Below, piece after piece: positions 59,101 through 64,000 of a stretch of DNA of 64,000 bases. The position numbers were made by a program, and so were the translations under genes. Under the pieces are notes generated by a model. That model was given only the letters and a program-made list of their open reading frames with translations, was not told the origin of the DNA and did no database searches. Numbering within the stretch: the first letter of the stretch is position 1; each line of letters opens with the position of its first letter. Origin of the DNA: Crotophaga sulcirostris (Eukaryota > Chordata > Aves > Cuculiformes > Crotophagidae). The stretch covers positions 145,924-209,923 of the forward strand of contig VYZB01000030.1 of assembly GCA_013397455.1 (NCBI GenBank), in the 5' to 3' direction.

Positions 59101-62100
59101 CCTTTGAGAACAACCTTCTGGCAGCACTTTGGGTAGCGCTAGGAAGCTTCTGTTGTTCTGACACTTCTTAAAAATTGGCACTAGCCATTTCCTAATTTAT
59201 TTTTAAAAGGACAATAAACCCACGTCATTCCCTGGATCAAATGATAGCTGTGACTTGCCTGTCAGCATCACCATCAGAAGATGAGATGCCTAACCTTCTC
59301 ACCAGAAGCTACTTCCCAGAGCTTTGAAGCCCTTCCTGTTGTTGCCCTGAAAGGTTTCTGTTCTGCCTGAGCTGTCAGAGCCCTCTGGCCTCTTTATTTT
59401 CTGTCTGTCCCTTTTTTTGCCTTCACAGCTATTGCGGGCTCTGATGATGACAAGGCAGGTGCGGTAGGAAGGGAAAGCCTCAGTGGTAACGTTGCTGGCC
59501 AGCCCTGCAATGTGACATCTCTTATAGATGCCAGATGGGGAGTGGGAGATGAAGCAGGAGGTGAATGGCTGCCCCTCTTCATAACTGCCCTCTCCTGTGG
59601 TCAAACAGGGATACTGGTATTTCTTGTGGGACCATCTGCTGCTAATTCTGCAAGCCTCCCACAGATGAGCGCACAGAAAGAAGAAGTCTTAATATGATTA
59701 AACTCTGGGATCCCCAGAGGTCTGTGTTTGTGGTTGTACTTGAGTTGGAGTAGGGAGGGTAATGGCACAGTCTGCAAGTACTGCGCAAAACTCACAATTA
59801 AACCTCTGAAAAGACCCCATAAGCCTTGTCCCTTTCACACTGCAGCCAACTAGGCTCTGGCTGCTTGGGCCCTACACTTGGGCTGCTTGGGCCCTACACC
59901 ATGGAAGAGATCATTGGGGTCAGTGGTCGGCAGAAGGGCCATGTGAAACTGCGCATCCTCCTACCATAGACCAATTCTTGGATGTTCTCATTTCCAGTTT
60001 TCTGCTTCTGAGGTTGCACAGGGTGCTCCAGGTTTCCACATGGGTTTCTCAGCGTTTTTACTGCCTGCATTGTCCATCAACCTCTGTGCAAAATAAGATT
60101 CCCACTTACACTACCACAGGGACAGAGCATTTCATGGTTTCATTGTATGAAGCAGCACTGTAAGATACAATGTTTAGCCCTCTTCTGGCATAGCCTGAGC
60201 AATGCAGCAGTAACAAAGGGATGCGCGGCATGATGTCCATTTTGTTCAGTTTTCTCAGTTCCTTTAAATTGTCTCCAAATTAAATTAGGATTTATATGGA
60301 TCTTTAAAAAAAAAAAAAAGTGCTCATATCAAGCCATAAAGGAAGAAGGAATCTATACTTAAACACTTAATTAGGGGATGTCTGCAGAGTGCTCTGCAAA
60401 TGGGATGGTGCCAGAGTCTGCTACGCATTTGGTATTTTAATATAGCTATGCACACACCCTTGGCCTGCTGAACTGCTGAAAACCTCCTAGCAGGTGATCA
60501 CAAGCCTTTCTATAATTGAAATGAACTTAATCCTGACAAAAACATAGCAGCAGCTGCTGTGAAAGCTGTGGCTGCTCTCCAAGTATTTCTTACATTACGC
60601 TGGTCTGTATATTAAAGTGAGACTGATTGCTGTGTTGCAGAATCCTGCCACAGAGTGTCTCTTACAAGAAAGCTGCTGTGTTTTAGATTTAAGGGCTTTG
60701 TTGTATTTTTCATAAGAACACTTTTCTCTCATGTAATGATTGCCAGACAAGGATCTGAGCTGCTCGGATATTAATTACTTAGGGCTTGCAACAATACTCT
60801 AAAGTAAAAGGTAAATACAGATATTCTTTCTGTTTCTCACACACACACTATAGGTTAAACATCCGGGCAGTTGCCTGTATGGTGGGCTGAAGGAGCAGAG
60901 CTGTGTTTGGAGGTAAAGGAGGTGAGCTACCACACAAGAGGATGTATGCAGGACATGGAGAGGAGACAGCAGCCAGTCAGAAGGAGATAGGAGAAATTAC
61001 TGTAGCTGCCCTCCTAATTTAACCTTCACACCACAGATCTCTGTCTGAATCCCAATGTGCTGTGGAACAGTGGGACAAGAAACAGCTTCTCCTGTAAATA
61101 GCAAAAATCCAGGGAAAGCAGGGCTGGACAAGTATGCGAAACAAATTGTGCAGAGCAGGCACTGAGTCCCCCATGAAAAATCCTATAAACAGAGTGTAAC
61201 CTCCAAAGTGGAAGGGTCTCACCTGGGAAACCACTGGACTTGGAGCTACTTGGCTGTGGTTGCGCGGTGCCACTCTGGGCAGGGTGTACCTGTCCCAGCT
61301 GCAGCCCCGTGGCCTCCCTGTCACTATGCGGAGCTGGTCTCCCCCTTCCAATCTCTCATGCTATATCTGTTTTATGGCTTCAACTCCCAGCATGGGAGCT
61401 CAATGTTATTCAAACTGTTCTTTTTCCCCAAGCTAACCGAGGCACACCCGCTCATTTTTAAGTGTGACATCCAAGGCTGTTTAAAGGGCAGAACAGAAGA
61501 TGGTGCTGCCGAGCCAACATATTTTAACAAGAAAACTTCCTGGAGCCGCGAAGGTTTTTTTGACAGCTTCAGCTCCAAAATAATCTTTGTTTAAACTAAA
61601 GAGTTGTCAAGGAGATAAGTTTGAGCAGCACATGAGCTACAGAGAAACATCCCACAGCCCTTTCCTTCCCTCATGGAGCAGAGATGTGGTGAAATATTGA
61701 TGGACCAGGCTCCCTAATTATATCTCCTACTGAGGGGCTAGCTTGAAATCTGGAGCTTTCCTGCTTTGCATGCGGCACTGTTGGGATAAAGCAATGGGAT
61801 CCCTTGCAGAGTTACATGGGCAATTGGGTTGGGATGTGTGTGGCTAATGAACAGGCGTCAGGCAGACAGCGTTGTGGGAGCTAATGAAATGTTCAGTACA
61901 AAACATGTCACTGCCAGGTATCATCTGTGCCTCACTCCTGGAGTTTAATCCTCTTCTCTGCCGCTGCCTGGGCAGCCTCCCTCTCTGTTTACCGAAGTCT
62001 TCTCCATGTAAAACAACACAAGCAGCAGAAAGAACTTTTGATCATCAAACTGGGCAAAATGGTGTCAAGCTCTTAGGCTGTGGCTTTTTCGTTTTAAGAC

Positions 62101-62715
62101 TTATGCTATTCAAAAAAGTAAGGCAAATAATTTCCACCCACAGCTACTTATTTTTTTATAGGGAATTGTTAGCTCAAACCGAGAACAGCAATAGAAACTG
62201 CTTTATTTTTCACATCCAGGGTACCCTCATGCCTTGACAGTTCACCTCTGTGGGAATTTCAGTGGTTTGGTGGAAAGAAAAACCCTAAATTCAGATGACT
62301 CTTCAAAATTCGATTTACTCAGCAGCTGTAAATGAAGTGGCTGTAAAAGAGGAGGCTGTCTCACAGTATTTCATTTTCTAACTCACATGGCACCTGTAAA
62401 TGCAACTGAGTACAGAGAACTGAGCATCTAATAGACAGTGCTGCTGAGAACTGGGACCACAGTTCACTTGGTCCCTTCTGGCAACTTCGTACTTGGTGAA
62501 GCCCATGTGGGTTTACAGGGCTAGAAACCAGAATTTGTGCTGCATCTCAGCATATCACCATGATGACAAATGAGGTCTGTGCTGTTAATTCCTCTAGAAG
62601 AGGACGCCACACATATGTGTGCCAGTGGCAGCACGGATGATGATTGCCATCATCAGTCAGGAGTCTTCACTACTGGCCTTGACACAATTTTCTGGGCTAG
62701 CTTGTTGGAGCCGTG
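56115..62715. other. Gene-free spacer
   Basis: About 6.6 kb without recognisable exons or RNA genes. Simple sequence includes a T-run at about 58219-58233, an A-run at about 60306-60319 and (CA)n at about 60838-60848. Open frames of about 60-128 codons match nothing known. Confidence 0.55.
59859..59902 (+). repeat. 22-bp tandem duplication
   Basis: GGCTGCTTGGGCCCTACAC occurs twice in direct tandem with a 22-base period. The first 19 bases of the units are identical. Confidence 0.9.
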
Positions 62716-62830
62716 TATCTTCTTGTTTTCACTTCTCTGGCTCCAGAGCAAGAATAATATTTACCTATTTTACAGGCCACATGAGAAAGATTAATTAGCT
62801 AATGCTCGTTGAGTACTTCAAAGGCACAAA
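62716..62830 (+). repeat. MIR-like ancient SINE fragment
   Basis: The order of blocks follows the MIR core and tail. CTTGTTTTCACTTCTCTGG stands for CCTCAGTTTCCTCATCTG, and AATAATATTTACCTA for ATAATAGTACCTACC. GAGAAAGATTAATTAGCTAATG then stands for GAGGATTAAATGAGTTAAT, followed by a CTT..GGCAC end. It is diverged, as expected of an amniote-wide element. The match is by eye. Confidence 0.5.
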
Positions 62831-64000
62831 GCAACAAATGCATTTAAGGGTCTGCGTTCAGTGTGCCTAAAATCAATAGATACTTGGCAAAGACATTAGT
62901 GAAGGGAACTGGACAGCACACGGGGACTTGGATACCCAGGCCCTTATCCTGACCCACAGTGGGGAGCACATGCATCCTTGCACGTACCCCTGCACCCCCC
63001 TACAAATGTGCCAACTGCTGCTTGCAGCAGGATAAAGGATATGTTGGTACAGCCTTCTGCTACACAGATAATAAATATGAAAGCAACAGCAGTTCTCCCA
63101 GAAAAGGGAAGAGGCTCATCAGCCTGTTCATGCCCTGAAGCTGTCTGGGCTTGTGAGGGATGGGTGTATCATTCCAGGAGCCCAAGCTGGCTCATGGTTT
63201 TCCGTGCCTCAAGCAGTTTCTCCTTTCCAGGCAGTGGATGTAGCGTGTAGCAGTTGTGAGCCAGCACAGTGAGCAAAGTTTTAGTAGGCACAACAGAAGG
63301 AGAGAGGAGGGAAAGTCTCAGGCTCCTGGGAAGCAGCTGGAGGATGAGGAGCCATTCAGTGCTGTAACACTGACCCAGGCCTAGGTGTCCTGTAAGAAAC
63401 CGTGGCTTCGGCTGCAGTTCAAGAGTGAGCCAGTCTGCAGCTGCCTGGTGTGTAACTTAGCAGCCAGTAGAGACTGCACAGCTGAAATAAAAAGCTGTCC
63501 ATGATTGAACTGACTCGTCAACAGAACCCTCCCCTTGGCCATGGATAAGGTGCCTTCACGCCAAGGCTAAGGGATCCAAACACAACCCTGCTTGTCAGCA
63601 GCATCCTGCTCCCTATGCTGTTCCCACTCAGGAGATAGAAGAAGTGAGCAAGGTGGCACCTTCCACAGCACGTCAGAATGAGCTTGCACAGGCAAGACAA
63701 GGACAGGCCTGCAACCCTGCTGGCAGCTGGCCTTTTGCAGGCAGCCTCCTGCTCTGGTGTCTGCCTGCTTTGCACCTTCCTGGCAAGGAGGTTTAGAGTC
63801 CATTCCCTGCAATAAAGTCTCCTTTGCACACACCAATTTGTGCCCTGCATGCACCTGTTGAGATACTAGAGCTAAGACCAGACAAATTTACCATCTGGTA
63901 TGGCCAAGGACACGGGCTTCATTAACAACCACAGGGGAAACCTAATGTTTGCTCTTTTTAAAATATTACAAAGATAAAGACAAGGTTGGGAGGCCTGAAA
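62831..64000. other. Gene-free end of window
   Basis: No gene, repeat family or strong regulatory motif is recognised here. The minus-strand frame at 63518-63850 is compositional and shows no known domain. Confidence 0.5.

Overview
The window is nuclear DNA of a bird. The evidence is two CR1 retrotransposon tails with avian-type repeated 3' ends and adjoining TTGGAAGGGACC blocks (54.36-55.33 kb), a smaller CR1 tail in an intron, and two short coding exons that splice in frame into the N-terminus of the chromatin remodeller CHD2. Nearly all of the window is non-coding, and apart from these two exons no open reading frame longer than about 60 codons could be tied to a known protein.

Layout, read right to left because both recognised genes lie on the minus strand. 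The CpG island at about 29.99-31.64 kb holds a 907-base assembly gap and an array of four CCAAT boxes. It looks like the promoter of CHASERR, the long non-coding RNA that lies in tandem upstream of CHD2 in vertebrates and lowers CHD2 expression. Candidate CHASERR exons on the minus strand are 27864-27935, 27074-27155 and 23046-23104, followed by a terminal exon from 18575 to a poly(A) signal at 17277-17282. That terminal region is dense in AARATGR heptamers, the motif class reported for the CHASERR last exon. About 2.2 kb further on is the CHD2 CpG-island promoter (14.7-15.07 kb). It is followed by a non-coding first exon, the first coding exon (14043-14104) and, after a 12.9-kb intron, the next coding exon (892-1111). 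The rest of CHD2 lies beyond the left edge.

The CHD2 intron between those exons contains two small GC-rich islands, a CR1 fragment and what looks like an old 5S-rRNA-derived SINE. To the right of the CHASERR promoter, 31.7-64 kb is gene-poor. It has one CpG-rich element with a TATA box and a YY1 site (about 40.98-41.50 kb), an octamer-centred palindrome (47325-47342), the CR1 copies, a second assembly gap bordered by CT-rich simple repeat, a MIR-like fragment and short tandem duplications.

Functional reading: CHD2 is dosage sensitive, and the CHASERR-CHD2 pair forms a feedback unit in which transcription of, or RNA from, the upstream lncRNA restrains the downstream promoter. Gene identities for CHD2 are read directly from sequence. 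CHASERR rests on position, promoter, splice signals and motif density, and needs transcript data for proof.
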